A stretch of DNA of 31,655 bases from CBETVX01 sp965539935 (GCA_965539935.1 CBETVX010000032.1:1-31655); one strand, 5' to 3'; shown: positions 16,659 through 24,154, numbered from the stretch's first letter. Notes: a model not told the origin generated them from the sequence alone. A program made the numbers and translations.

Positions 16659-17735
16659 TTATTTAGTAGGCGCTGTAGTTTTTGTTGCTGTACTGAATTT
16701 TTCAACTAATTCGCCCCTGTGTTTACCTGCCCAATCAAAGTCATAGTCGATTAATTTTGTATCTTTTAATACTAAAGCTTCTTTTGGAGGATTTGCTTCT
16801 GGATTAGTTAAAAATTGATATGAACCTACTACACCACCTAATTCCTGTGCTTCTTTTGTCAATGCCCAATCTACAAACATTTTTGCTGCTTCTTGGTCAG
16901 GACCATTTTTAAGTACTGCAACAGCGCCAATCTCATAACCTGTACCCTCTGATGGTGCTGCTATTTCTATATTTTCAAATCCTTCTAAACGATATTTAAT
17001 TGCATCATGTAAGAAAGTTATACCGATAGGAATTTCTTTTAATCCAACCATACGCCCAGGAGCTGTACCTGATTTTGTATATTGGCGAATTTGTCCATTT
17101 AATTTCTTCATATACTCTAAGCCTTCTTCTTCACCCTTAAGCTGGATAATAGTTGAAAGCATTGTATAAGCTGTACCAGATGAACCTGGATGAGCTGTTA
17201 CTATTTCACCTTTGAACTCTGGCTTTAATAAATCCTCCCATGATGTTGGATAATCGTATCCATTTTCTTCAAACCATTCTTTGTCAAAAACAAAACCTAA
17301 ATAACCTGAATAAATACCTGTCCAATATCCATCTGGATCTTTGAACTTATCTGGTATAATTTCAGCATTTGGAGATTTATAAGGCTCAATCAAACCTTCT
17401 TCCATGGCAGCTATGAAGGCATCTACTGGTCCCCCATACCATACACTTGCTGACATATTATCTTTCTCAGCTCTGATTCTAGCTAGGGTTTCTCCACTAC
17501 TCATACGTACAAAATTTGTTTTTACACCTGTTTCTTTCTCAAACTCTTTAACTGCTGCAATGGCATGATCTTCCATTAATCCAGCATAAATTGTTAACTC
17601 TAAATCCTTTGCTTCAGTTTCAGTACTTTCTTCATTAGTTTCAGTTGTATTTTCAACAGGTTCTTCTTTCTGTCCACAACCTACTAAAGAAAATACTAAT
17701 GTAAATATCAATAGTAATGCTAATAATTTCTTCAT
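16659..17735 (-). CDS. AfuA/FutA-class solute-binding lipoprotein
   Basis: 358-residue lipoprotein: signal peptide with lipobox SLVGC (C20), an acidic linker rich in Glu and Thr, then an extracellular binding domain (LTIYAGLMEDHAIAAVKEFE, WYGGPVDAFI, TAHPGSSGTAYTML, ITFLHDAIKY, FVDWALTKEAQELGG). It captures the substrate for the fused permease. The tandem tyrosines typical of ferric-binding FbpA are not seen. I recall that sugar-phosphate-binding AfuA uses a His-Asp pair, and the LHDA motif may correspond, but I could not check the alignment. Hence organophosphate is favoured over iron. An open frame extends upstream to 17804, but the ATG at 17735 has AAGGGGG six bases before it and begins the signal peptide. 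It is the first gene of the eight-gene operon. Confidence 0.93.
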   Translation of the reverse strand: MKKLLALLLIFTLVFSLVGCGQKEEPVENTTETNEESTETEAKDLELTIYAGLMEDHAIAAVKEFEKETGVKTNFVRMSSGETLARIRAEKDNMSASVWYGGPVDAFIAAMEEGLIEPYKSPNAEIIPDKFKDPDGYWTGIYSGYLGFVFDKEWFEENGYDYPTSWEDLLKPEFKGEIVTAHPGSSGTAYTMLSTIIQLKGEEEGLEYMKKLNGQIRQYTKSGTAPGRMVGLKEIPIGITFLHDAIKYRLEGFENIEIAAPSEGTGYEIGAVAVLKNGPDQEAAKMFVDWALTKEAQELGGVVGSYQFLTNPEANPPKEALVLKDTKLIDYDFDWAGKHRGELVEKFSTATKTTAPTK

Positions 17736-17750
17736 ATTTTTCCCCCTTAC

Positions 17751-17780
17751 ATAATTATTTTGAGTATTCAAAATAATTAT
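17751..17780. promoter_or_regulatory. 30-bp perfect dyad over the -10 box and leader
   Basis: ATAATTATTTTGA (17751-17763) and TCAAAATAATTAT (17768-17780) are exact 13-bp inverted repeats with a 4-base centre. The dyad overlaps the operon's -10 box and the expected transcription start and ends about 8 bases before the ribosome site, so it could be a repressor operator or an mRNA hairpin. Confidence 0.72.
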
Positions 17781-17804
17781 AAACGTTTTCCCAAGTGTTA
17801 TCAA
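17776..17804 (-). promoter_or_regulatory. Promoter of the transport/sensor operon
   Basis: Minus strand TTGATA (17804-17799), exact 17-bp spacer, TATAAT (17781-17776). Within the spacer and -10 box, GGAAAACGTTTATA (17791-17778) matches the CcpA cre consensus at all but two fixed positions, a weak hint of carbon catabolite control. Confidence 0.85.
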
Positions 17805-17830
17805 TCCAACTAATCTGTTATTATATCCAA
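17796..17830 (-). promoter_or_regulatory. Direct-repeat activator site, 21-bp spacing
   Basis: On the minus strand, TTGGATATAATAACA (17830-17816) and TTGGATTGATAACA (17809-17796) form a direct repeat whose TTGGAT boxes are exactly 21 bp apart, two DNA turns. The proximal copy overlaps the -35 box. This is the expected geometry for an AraC-type activator, so the operon's own YesN/HptR-like regulator is the obvious candidate. Confidence 0.62.
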
Positions 17831-17845
17831 AATAATGAACTCTTT

Positions 17846-17879
17846 AAAAAAATACAACCTCCTAAATAATAGGAGGTTG
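17846..17879 (-). terminator. Intrinsic terminator of the merR gene
   Basis: Perfect 10-bp GC-rich stem (17855-17864 with 17870-17879), 5-base loop, then TATTTTTTT on the minus strand, directly after the stop at 17888. It isolates the MerR gene from the transport operon. Confidence 0.93.
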
Positions 17880-17887
17880 ATTATAAA

Positions 17888-18652
17888 TTAACTTTTTATT
17901 CCTGTATAGACTAGTACAGCATCCCTTAGAAATTCTGCTATACCAGGATGATCCTTATCATAGTAATCCTTAAACCTATTGTCATCCACATACATTTGTA
18001 CAACTGCTGCATGGGCTTTTTTACTATAACTATCCCAAAAGAAGCTTATCCATTGGCGATGTAAATCAGCAGCCCTTTGAGCTAGTTTACCTGATGGATT
18101 GCCAGTTTTTATAGCTTCGTGTAAAGTCTTAAACATTTCCTTCTCAATAATTAAAACTTTTTCGTATTCTTCCTTAGTCATATTTTTTACTTTATTAATA
18201 GATTTATTAATAGCTCCATCTCCATATTTTTTACGGACTTCCTTACCATATTTTTTCTCATTCTCATCTATTAGTTTATTCTTGAAACCTTCAAATTTTT
18301 CTTTATCACTCATTAAAAATCTCCTTTCCTTTGACGCTATTGTTTTATTGACATTTTCAATTAGTATATTTAATTGTTTTTTTCTATCAAGAAGTTTATT
18401 AAGATGTTCTTTCAGTGCCTTTAATTCATCGAAGTCAGGTCTGTTCATAATATATTTTATACTCTTTAAATCTACGCCTAATTCCCTATAGAAAAGTATC
18501 TGCTGTAATCTATCTATTTCTTGTGGCCCATAAATTCGATACCCCGATGAATTTATCCTTGCCGGCTTAAGGAGTCCAATTTCATCATAATATCGTAATG
18601 TACGGGAACTCACACCTGCCAATTTAGCTAACCTTTGCACTGTATATTCCAT
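17888..18652 (-). CDS. MerR family regulator with TipAS-type ligand domain (Mta-like)
   Basis: 254-residue transcription activator. The N-terminal MerR DNA-binding domain begins YTVQRLAKLAGVSSRTLRYY, followed by DEIGLLKPARI and GYRIYG, and continues into a dimerising coiled coil (about 80-115). The C-terminal part (about 125-254) has the all-helical TipAS look: WISFFWDSYSKKAHAAVVQMY and a terminal FLRDAV. TipAL and Mta activate their own and multidrug-resistance genes on binding bulky drugs; by analogy this one may sense a hydrophobic or peptide antibiotic. The ATG at 18652 is eight bases after AGGAGG, whereas the upstream GTG at 18661 overlaps that site. No efflux gene is adjacent; it is monocistronic and probably autoregulated from the promoter at 18676-18706. 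Confidence 0.92.
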   Translation of the reverse strand: MEYTVQRLAKLAGVSSRTLRYYDEIGLLKPARINSSGYRIYGPQEIDRLQQILFYRELGVDLKSIKYIMNRPDFDELKALKEHLNKLLDRKKQLNILIENVNKTIASKERRFLMSDKEKFEGFKNKLIDENEKKYGKEVRKKYGDGAINKSINKVKNMTKEEYEKVLIIEKEMFKTLHEAIKTGNPSGKLAQRAADLHRQWISFFWDSYSKKAHAAVVQMYVDDNRFKDYYDKDHPGIAEFLRDAVLVYTGIKS

Positions 18653-18675
18653 CACCTTCACCTCCTGATAAATCC

Positions 18676-18706
18676 ATTATAAGGGTTTACGTAGCGTCAA
18701 TGTAAA
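18676..18706 (-). promoter_or_regulatory. MerR-type promoter with 19-bp spacer
   Basis: Minus strand TTTACA (18706-18701), 19-bp spacer, TATAAT (18681-18676). The overlong spacer is the hallmark of MerR-activated promoters. Within and beside it, TTTAC-N11-GTAAA forms a dyad, the likely site for autoregulation. Confidence 0.83.
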
Positions 18707-18747
18707 GGGGATTTTTTAAACTTATCTATTTTTCTCGCCTTTATATT

Positions 18748-19431
18748 TTATTTAGTTGTAAACTCCTCTAATGTTGAAGTAACTTCCATTCCCTCAGATA
18801 TAAATTCTCTTTTAATTAAACCTATTCCCACTTTGTAGTATTCATACATTGTTGAGTTTTCAGCATCTATTTTTATTTTTATACAATTTTCAAATTTGCC
18901 TATAGTTGTATCAACGGTGGTATTAATATCTATAATTTCCCTAGTTCCTTCATAAGTTTCCCATTTTTCACCTATACGTATTGGAGCCTTTAAAATAATA
19001 AGGTCATCATTGGCTTCTTGGTCAATCAAATTCTTTCTATCGTATACCTCACTTTTAGAATAGATACGTTTAATAGTTTTATCAGTAATTTCAAAAATTA
19101 TTGCACTAATAGTCCCTCCATTATCCTCTACCATTTGTATTTTATCACCTTGAATATATAGCACTTCTCTACTGAAGGATGCATATTCATTTCCTTCACC
19201 TCTATACTTCCATATATTCCCTTCCTTTAATGGAAATATATCTTTAAGATTTATTGTTTCAATTTCTTCTAAATCATTCTTTTCACTAACTTTTGTATTT
19301 CCCTCCATGTTATTTTTTGGATCCTCAATTTCATTACCTTTTCCTTCATTGATGGCAATAATAACACTAATCGAAATAATAATAAAACAAATAACAATTA
19401 ATAAAGTTAAATAAGATTTATTTTTAGTCAC
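18748..19431 (-). CDS. Membrane-anchored extracellular protein of unknown function
   Basis: 227 residues. A hydrophobic segment at about 8-27 acts as signal anchor (no lipobox cysteine), followed by an acidic linker and a beta-rich extracellular domain. The domain starts FPLKEGNIWKYRGEG and ends YYKVGIGLIKREF, a pattern I have seen in many uncharacterised Firmicute surface proteins. No catalytic motif or function is recognisable. The start is the GTG at 19431, seven bases after GGGAGG. It appears to be transcribed alone. Confidence 0.82.
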   Translation of the reverse strand: MTKNKSYLTLLIVICFIIISISVIIAINEGKGNEIEDPKNNMEGNTKVSEKNDLEEIETINLKDIFPLKEGNIWKYRGEGNEYASFSREVLYIQGDKIQMVEDNGGTISAIIFEITDKTIKRIYSKSEVYDRKNLIDQEANDDLIILKAPIRIGEKWETYEGTREIIDINTTVDTTIGKFENCIKIKIDAENSTMYEYYKVGIGLIKREFISEGMEVTSTLEEFTTK

Positions 19432-19827
19432 AATATTTCCTCCCTAAGTTTTTTATAAAATTTTATAGAATGTTCTATTATATTTTGACATGAATTAACT
19501 CCTATTAGTTCCAAGGAGTTTATAAACTTTATTTTTGTACTTTATTTTACTACCTATTCTTTTTCACTAAATAAATTAAGAAATTTATATTATTACTACT
19601 ATTTGATAAAGTTAAAATTTTTAGAAGACCTTTCATCCTTCTAAATCAATCCTATTAGCTCCTTCCTTTTTAGTCAAAGAAAAAAACCACATTTACAAGT
19701 GGGTCAAATGTTATTCAAATTTATATAAATAAGAGTCTTCATAGCCTAGAGCATCAAAAACATAAACTACTAAGCCATTCTACATTATCAATTCAAAACT
19801 CTAAAACTATAATAAATACCCTTTATC
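19432..19827 (-). other. Noncoding gap of about 400 bp
   Basis: No ORF of coding character. It contains a small palindrome ATAGAA-TG-TTCTAT (19464-19477), a perfect 7-bp hairpin AACTCCT/AGGAGTT (19498-19521), and a weak 4-bp stem followed by T7 on the minus strand (about 19680-19701). The last may be the terminator of the CheX gene. Confidence 0.5.
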
Positions 19828-20298
19828 TTATTCCTTAGATTTTTCCTTCAAATTCAGATTTAATTCAAATTCACCAATATCTGTCTTAAGGATTAGATGT
19901 AGAAGATGCTCATCCTTTAGATTAAATGTCATATCTTCATTAATAAAAACCTTTGGAGGCACAATATCACAACTATAACCCTCTTGAGATAAAATGGTCA
20001 CTGCATTTCCTGAAACGATATTCACAACTTCACCTAATGCAGAAGATACAAATCTATTGATTTCATCTACCTCTAATCCCGACATATTTTTTACCATTTC
20101 TAAAGCCATATTTTTAGGAAACCTAAAGATTATATCCCCTTGTAAATCTCCAGTAATCCCCAACACCACCTTGGTATCATTTTTACAAATAATCTCCTCT
20201 TGAATTTTCAAATCCTTTTTTTCTATATTTAATCCTAACATCATCTTAAATACATCATTAATTGCCTTTATAAAGGGATTTATATATTCTATTTTCAT
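19828..20298 (-). CDS. cheX: CheX-like chemotaxis phosphatase
   Basis: 156 residues, the normal CheX length. The catalytic helix SSALGEVVNIVSGNA contains the Glu and Asn (ExxN) that CheC/CheX/FliY phosphatases use to dephosphorylate CheY-P, followed by the conserved Gly and a C-terminal beta region. It lacks the second active helix of CheC, as expected for CheX. Its ATG overlaps the stop of the hemerythrin gene by one base (TAATG), so the pair is translationally coupled. No other chemotaxis gene lies in the window, so the target response regulator is encoded elsewhere. CheX-fold proteins are sometimes repurposed; the symbol reflects family membership. Confidence 0.88.
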   Translation of the reverse strand: MKIEYINPFIKAINDVFKMMLGLNIEKKDLKIQEEIICKNDTKVVLGITGDLQGDIIFRFPKNMALEMVKNMSGLEVDEINRFVSSALGEVVNIVSGNAVTILSQEGYSCDIVPPKVFINEDMTFNLKDEHLLHLILKTDIGEFELNLNLKEKSKE

Positions 20299-20717
20299 TA
20301 TTTATCCCCCTTTTGTGATTTCACATATTCTCCAATTTTTTGGTCTGCATGTCCTACATGAAATATAAGCCAAGTCATTATTTTCCCTCCAAATTCCTGT
20401 ACCGTTTCCTCATCAAAGTCTCCTGATTTTAGCTTATCCACATAATTATTTATACCTGCCTTAAATTTTTTATGTATCCTTATATGAGCTTCTATTTCGG
20501 GATAATTAATTTCTTCCATTAAATCTTCTTCATCATTAAAATGATATACAACATATTCTTTCATAAAATTTATAGTCTCTTTTACCTTTTCCACCCTATC
20601 CTTCCAATCGGTACTTTCATTAGTTACATTTATAAATTCATATACTCTATTAAACAGTTCTTTGTGCTGTTGGTCAATCCTGTCAACACCTATGCAATAT
20701 CTATCCTTCCACATCAT
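20298..20717 (-). CDS. Bacteriohemerythrin, oxygen-binding di-iron protein
   Basis: 139-residue single-domain hemerythrin, typical length. The di-iron ligands are all present in order: His in IDQQHKELF, HxxxE in HFNDEE, HxxxH in HIRIHKKF, and HxxxxD in HVGHADQKIG. It would bind O2 (or NO) reversibly in the cytoplasm as sensor, scavenger or store. ATG at 20717 follows AAAGGGG with a spacing of eight. It overlaps the downstream CheX-like gene by one base, hinting that oxygen binding feeds into chemotaxis; that functional link is inference. A weak promoter (TTATCA, 17 bp, TATTAT) may precede it. Confidence 0.95.
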   Translation of the reverse strand: MMWKDRYCIGVDRIDQQHKELFNRVYEFINVTNESTDWKDRVEKVKETINFMKEYVVYHFNDEEDLMEEINYPEIEAHIRIHKKFKAGINNYVDKLKSGDFDEETVQEFGGKIMTWLIFHVGHADQKIGEYVKSQKGDK

Positions 20718-20853
20718 TTTATCATCCCCTTTTTTTATAATAATATATCTTGTTCTACATGATAATCTTTAACCCTTTAACTTTGTCTAAAAATAATAAT
20801 TAGCTTTTAATCCACAATATATTTATTTAAAAACCTAATAATTTAAGATACAA

Positions 20854-20889
20854 AAAATCCTGAATTCAATTTATAGAATTCAGGATTTT
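20854..20889 (-). terminator. Intrinsic terminator after the TIM-barrel gene
   Basis: Perfect 14-bp stem (20854-20867 with 20876-20889) and 8-base loop, with a T6 run on the minus-strand exit. It ends the sigma-54 operon about 125 bp after the stop at 21014. Confidence 0.9.
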
Positions 20890-21013
20890 ATACTATCTAT
20901 CTTCTACTTTTACTTTTAGCATCAAATTACTGGTAAAGGTATTCTTTAATCTCTCTCCCTTTCCATTTGATACATAAAATTTATCATGTAAAAAAAGTTT
21001 AGAATCATAATTT

Positions 21014-21841
21014 CTAAAATTTTAGATTTTTAAAATTAACCACTTGATTTTTTATTGCTGACTCCGTTGGTAGCCTTTCTATACTAGACGCTCCAAAGAA
21101 ACCAACTACACCTTCAGTATTTTCTAAAATGTATTGGGCATCTTCAGGTTCTGCAATGGGGCCACCATGACAAATAACCATAATATCAGGATTAATTGAT
21201 TTACCTGCATCATGTATTGCTTGAACTCTTTTTGCACTTTCTTCTAAAGTTAGGGCTGTCTGAGCTCCAATTGTTCCCTTAGTAGTTAATCCCATATGGG
21301 CCACTAAAACATCTGCTCCAGCTTCAGCCATCTTTCTAGCATCATCTTCATTAAACACATAGGGTGTTGTAAAAAGATCCAGTTCGTGGGCCTTCCTTAT
21401 CATTTCCACTTCTAAATCGTATCCCATCCCAGTTTCTTCAAGATTGGCACGATATATACCATCGATTAATCCAACGGTTGGAAAATTCTGTACTCCCGAG
21501 AAACCAATATCCTTTAGCTGTTTTAAGAAAACATCCATTAACCTAAAGGGATCTGTTCCACATACCCCTGCTAATACTGGAGTATTTTTCGCTACTGTCA
21601 GAACCTCACTTGCCATCTCTACTACGATTTTATTAGCATCACCATAGGGCATAAGTCCAGCTAAAGAACCTCTTCCTGCCATTCTATATCTACCTGAATT
21701 ATAAATGATTATTAAATCTACTCCACCAGCTTCTGCTGATTTTGCTGAAATACCTGTACCAGCCCCAGCACCTATAATAGGTTTACCAGCCTTTATTTGC
21801 TCTCTTAATCTATTAATAATTTCCTTTCTAGTAAATGCCAT
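21014..21841 (-). CDS. PEP-hydrolase-type TIM-barrel protein
   Basis: 275 residues covering one complete TIM barrel of the family annotated as phosphoenolpyruvate hydrolase-like (related to PEP mutase/aldolase). Seen: GKPIIGAGAGTGISAKSAEAGG (22 residues; key GAGAGTG), a VQNFPTVGLIDG loop, VLVAHMGLT, and HGGPIAEPED near the C-terminus, with GFFGASSIERLPTE closing. The enzymatic reaction is not firmly known for this branch. ATG at 21841 follows AAGGAGGG with a spacing of seven. It is cotranscribed with the Tm-1-like gene 13 bp upstream, from a sigma-54 promoter. A close paralog forms the sensor domain of the adjacent activator (24172-25056). Confidence 0.9.
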   Translation of the reverse strand: MAFTRKEIINRLREQIKAGKPIIGAGAGTGISAKSAEAGGVDLIIIYNSGRYRMAGRGSLAGLMPYGDANKIVVEMASEVLTVAKNTPVLAGVCGTDPFRLMDVFLKQLKDIGFSGVQNFPTVGLIDGIYRANLEETGMGYDLEVEMIRKAHELDLFTTPYVFNEDDARKMAEAGADVLVAHMGLTTKGTIGAQTALTLEESAKRVQAIHDAGKSINPDIMVICHGGPIAEPEDAQYILENTEGVVGFFGASSIERLPTESAIKNQVVNFKNLKF

Positions 21842-21854
21842 TAGATTTCCCTCC

Positions 21855-23069
21855 TTATTTTTCTTCTAACATTGATATTAGCTTTTTGGCCATTGCTAAT
21901 GCAAACTCTTCATTATTAATATCCATATCCATTTCAATAATTTCTACTTTACTTTTATCAATTCCCTCTCTGAGGGTTTCAAATAATACTGAGTCCTCTT
22001 TTGGTCCATAAAATGGCTGTCCTTCCACATCAATTAATGATACACCCTTTAGTGGTAAAAATAACGCTGTTGGACCTTGGGTCATATTAAGCTTTTCTGA
22101 AATAATTTCTCCAAGCTTCTCATTTTCTTCTTTAGTGGTTCGCATTAATGTAGTAGTTGGATTATGTTTATAAAGATTTCTATCTTTAAATTTTTCTGGA
22201 ACAGTGTCAAAGGGTCCAAAGTTAACCATATCTAAGGCACCCGTTGAAACAACTTGTGGAATCCCTGCTTTACCTGCTGCCTCTAATCTATTAGGTCCTG
22301 CAGCTAATATACCTCCAACTAATTCATCACACCATTCTGTGGTTGTTATATCTAATACACCTTTAATAAAACCCGACTCTATTAAACTTTCCATTGCCCT
22401 TCCACCGGTACCGGTAGCATGGAATACTAAGACCTCATAGCCCCTTTCTTCAAGATATTCCCTTGCCTTTGTTACACATGGAGTTGTAACACCAAACATT
22501 GTAGCTCCTATAAGCGGTTTTTCTTGGGCTAAAGTAGGTTGATCTCCCTTAACCATCCCTGCAATAGCAAAGGCAGCGTTAGCTAATATTTTTGATGATA
22601 GTGTATTGATACCAGAAATATCAACAACAGAATACATCATAGTAATATCCTTTACACCAACATAGGGTCTTGTATTTCCTGATGCTACCGTTGAGACCAT
22701 TATTTTGGGAACTCCTACAGGTAATCCCTGCATAGCATAGGTTCCAATAGTTGTACCTGCTGTTCCACCTAGACTTATTATTCCACCAATCTCTCCCTCT
22801 TCATATAAATCTAAGACTATTTTAGAAGCACCCTTTGTCATTACATCTATTGCTTTGCCTCTATCATTTCTTTCTATTAACTTATCTAACTCAATTCCAC
22901 CAGCTTTAGCTACTTCATTTCTTGATATGTCTGGTTCAAAATAAGGCTTACCCTTTATCCCAGCGTCTAATACAATAGTTTTGACTCCTTGGGCCTCAAT
23001 TATATCTTTAATAAATTTAAACTCCTGTCCCTTGGTATCCAATGTCCCTAGAATGGCAACCCTTTTCAT
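21855..23069 (-). CDS. Tm-1-like ATP-binding domain protein (UPF0261 family)
   Basis: 404 residues, full length for the family. It opens with MKRVAILGTLDTKGQEFKFI; glycine-rich stretches IISLGGTAGTTIGTYAM and FHATGTGGRAMESL are the likely nucleotide-binding loops of the Tm-1 N-terminal domain. The plant Tm-1 resistance protein fuses this domain to a TIM barrel; here the two are separate adjacent genes, which supports a shared complex or pathway with the protein at 21014. The biochemical activity in bacteria is not established as far as I know. ATG at 23069 follows AGGAGGGG with a spacing of eight. Transcription is predicted from the sigma-54 promoter at 23107-23122. Confidence 0.9.
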   Translation of the reverse strand: MKRVAILGTLDTKGQEFKFIKDIIEAQGVKTIVLDAGIKGKPYFEPDISRNEVAKAGGIELDKLIERNDRGKAIDVMTKGASKIVLDLYEEGEIGGIISLGGTAGTTIGTYAMQGLPVGVPKIMVSTVASGNTRPYVGVKDITMMYSVVDISGINTLSSKILANAAFAIAGMVKGDQPTLAQEKPLIGATMFGVTTPCVTKAREYLEERGYEVLVFHATGTGGRAMESLIESGFIKGVLDITTTEWCDELVGGILAAGPNRLEAAGKAGIPQVVSTGALDMVNFGPFDTVPEKFKDRNLYKHNPTTTLMRTTKEENEKLGEIISEKLNMTQGPTALFLPLKGVSLIDVEGQPFYGPKEDSVLFETLREGIDKSKVEIIEMDMDINNEEFALAMAKKLISMLEEK

Positions 23070-23106
23070 ATACTACACCCCTCCTTTTAGATTTAATAAT
23101 ATCTAT

Positions 23107-23122
23107 TGCAATAATCGTACCA
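23107..23122 (-). promoter_or_regulatory. Sigma-54 (-24/-12) promoter
   Basis: The minus strand reads TGGTACG-ATTA-TTGCA, one change from the canonical TGGCACG-N4-TTGCA, with exact GG/GC spacing. It lies 38 bases before the ATG at 23069, and an AAA+ sigma-54 activator is encoded next door. Confidence 0.88.
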
Positions 23123-23152
23123 TCCATATTTACAGGACTTCAGACAATCTTC

Positions 23153-23220
23153 GGGAAAATGTTTTCTCATAAAGCCACCTACTTGGGAAAACTTATTCCC
23201 ATAGTATTGCTAATGGGAAT
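23153..23220. promoter_or_regulatory. Candidate upstream activator sites: phased GGGAA/TTCCC repeats
   Basis: GGGAA occurs at 23153, 23185 and 23216, spaced 32 and 31 bp (about three helical turns). TTCCC at 23196 completes two nested dyads: TGGGAA-N6-TTCCCA (23184-23201) and ATTCCCAT-N10-ATGGGAAT (23195-23220). They sit about 40-110 bp upstream of the -12/-24 elements, the usual enhancer position. The outer dyad might alternatively act as a weak terminator for the activator gene. Confidence 0.6.
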
Positions 23221-23227
23221 TTTTTTC

Positions 23228-24154
23228 TCACTTAACTTCAAGTTCATATTTTTTTATCTTATTATATAAAGTTCTACGGGTTATTCCTAGGATTTTAGAC
23301 GCATCTGTTCTATTCCAAGATGCTTTTTCTAGAGCCTGTAGTATAACTTCCTTTTCTATTTGTCCCAAATGCTTCTTCGTAACATCTAGGATATTATTAT
23401 TTTTTATCTGTTTTATTTCATTAGGGGCTAATTCCTGTAGATATTCGGGAAGATTCTGAACTCTCAAAAACTGACTATCGCTTAGTAAGACCATCCTCTC
23501 TAAGGTGTTCTCTAATTCCCTTACATTTCCCGGCCAATCATATTTCATAAATGCATCTAAAACACTTGGTGTAATTTTAACATCTTCTAATTCGAACTTT
23601 TTAGATATGTTCTTCAAAAAATATTTTACTAACAAAGGGATATCCTGCTTATGTTTGCGAAGGGGTGGTGTAAATATGGATATTACATTTAGTCTATAGA
23701 ATAGATCTTCCCTAAACTTGCCCCTCTTTACTGACTCCCTTAGATCTACATTTGTAGCACAGATAATTCTAACATTTACTTTAATAGTTTCATTTCCGCC
23801 GAGTCTTTCAAACTCCTGTTGCTGAATTACTCTTAAGAGCTTCGCTTGTACATCTAAATCCATTTCTCCTATCTCATCTAAAAAAAGAGTACCCTTATTG
23901 GCAAGTTCAAACTTACCTAATCTTTTTTTATCTGCACCAGTGAATGCTCCTCTCTCATGACCGAAAATCTCACTTTCCAATATACTCTTTGGTATCGCAG
24001 CACAGTTTATTTTAATAAAGGGACCATTATATCTAGAACTATTATAATGTATAGCCCTCACAATAAGCTCTTTTCCTGTTCCACTTTCCCCTTGAATCAA
24101 CACATTTACATCTTTATCAGCAATTTTATTTACTATATCATATATTTCCTGCAT
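23228..24154 (-). CDS. Sigma-54 activator: AAA+ and Fis HTH part of a frameshifted gene
   Basis: 308 residues from the first Met, but that Met is the internal one of IVGQSRAMQEIYD, the normal opening of this AAA+ domain, and it lacks a good ribosome site. The frame is readable without stops from about 24193. Walker A GESGTGKE, the sigma-54-contacting GAFTGA loop, Walker B LFLDEIGEM and the arginine finger region FREDLFYRLNV are intact. A Fis-type helix-turn-helix (NRTDASKILGITRRTLYNKIKKY) ends the protein. It would hydrolyse ATP to open sigma-54 promoters, most plausibly the one at 23107-23122. Its sensor domain is encoded upstream in another frame (24172-25056); a single added A in the A7 tract joins them into one protein of about 600 residues. 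Confidence 0.9.
   Translation of the reverse strand: MQEIYDIVNKIADKDVNVLIQGESGTGKELIVRAIHYNSSRYNGPFIKINCAAIPKSILESEIFGHERGAFTGADKKRLGKFELANKGTLFLDEIGEMDLDVQAKLLRVIQQQEFERLGGNETIKVNVRIICATNVDLRESVKRGKFREDLFYRLNVISIFTPPLRKHKQDIPLLVKYFLKNISKKFELEDVKITPSVLDAFMKYDWPGNVRELENTLERMVLLSDSQFLRVQNLPEYLQELAPNEIKQIKNNNILDVTKKHLGQIEKEVILQALEKASWNRTDASKILGITRRTLYNKIKKYELEVK

Noticed and set aside
16659..17735. Ferric-iron transporter assignment for the ABC system
   Set aside because: Family-level similarity is real, but the tandem tyrosine iron ligands are not visible and the linked sensor genes resemble a hexose-phosphate system; substrate left open.
17778..17791. CcpA cre site in the transport operon promoter
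   Set aside because: Two fixed consensus positions mismatch, so I mention it under the promoter but do not list it as a separate site.
19680..19701. Terminator for the CheX gene
   Set aside because: Only a 4-bp stem precedes the T7 run; too weak to list on its own, noted within the gap entry.
23195..23226. Plus-strand intrinsic terminator (ATTCCCAT hairpin followed by T7)
   Set aside because: No plus-strand gene lies upstream, and the T run is the tail-end sequence of the activator gene; the dyad fits better as part of the activator-site cluster.
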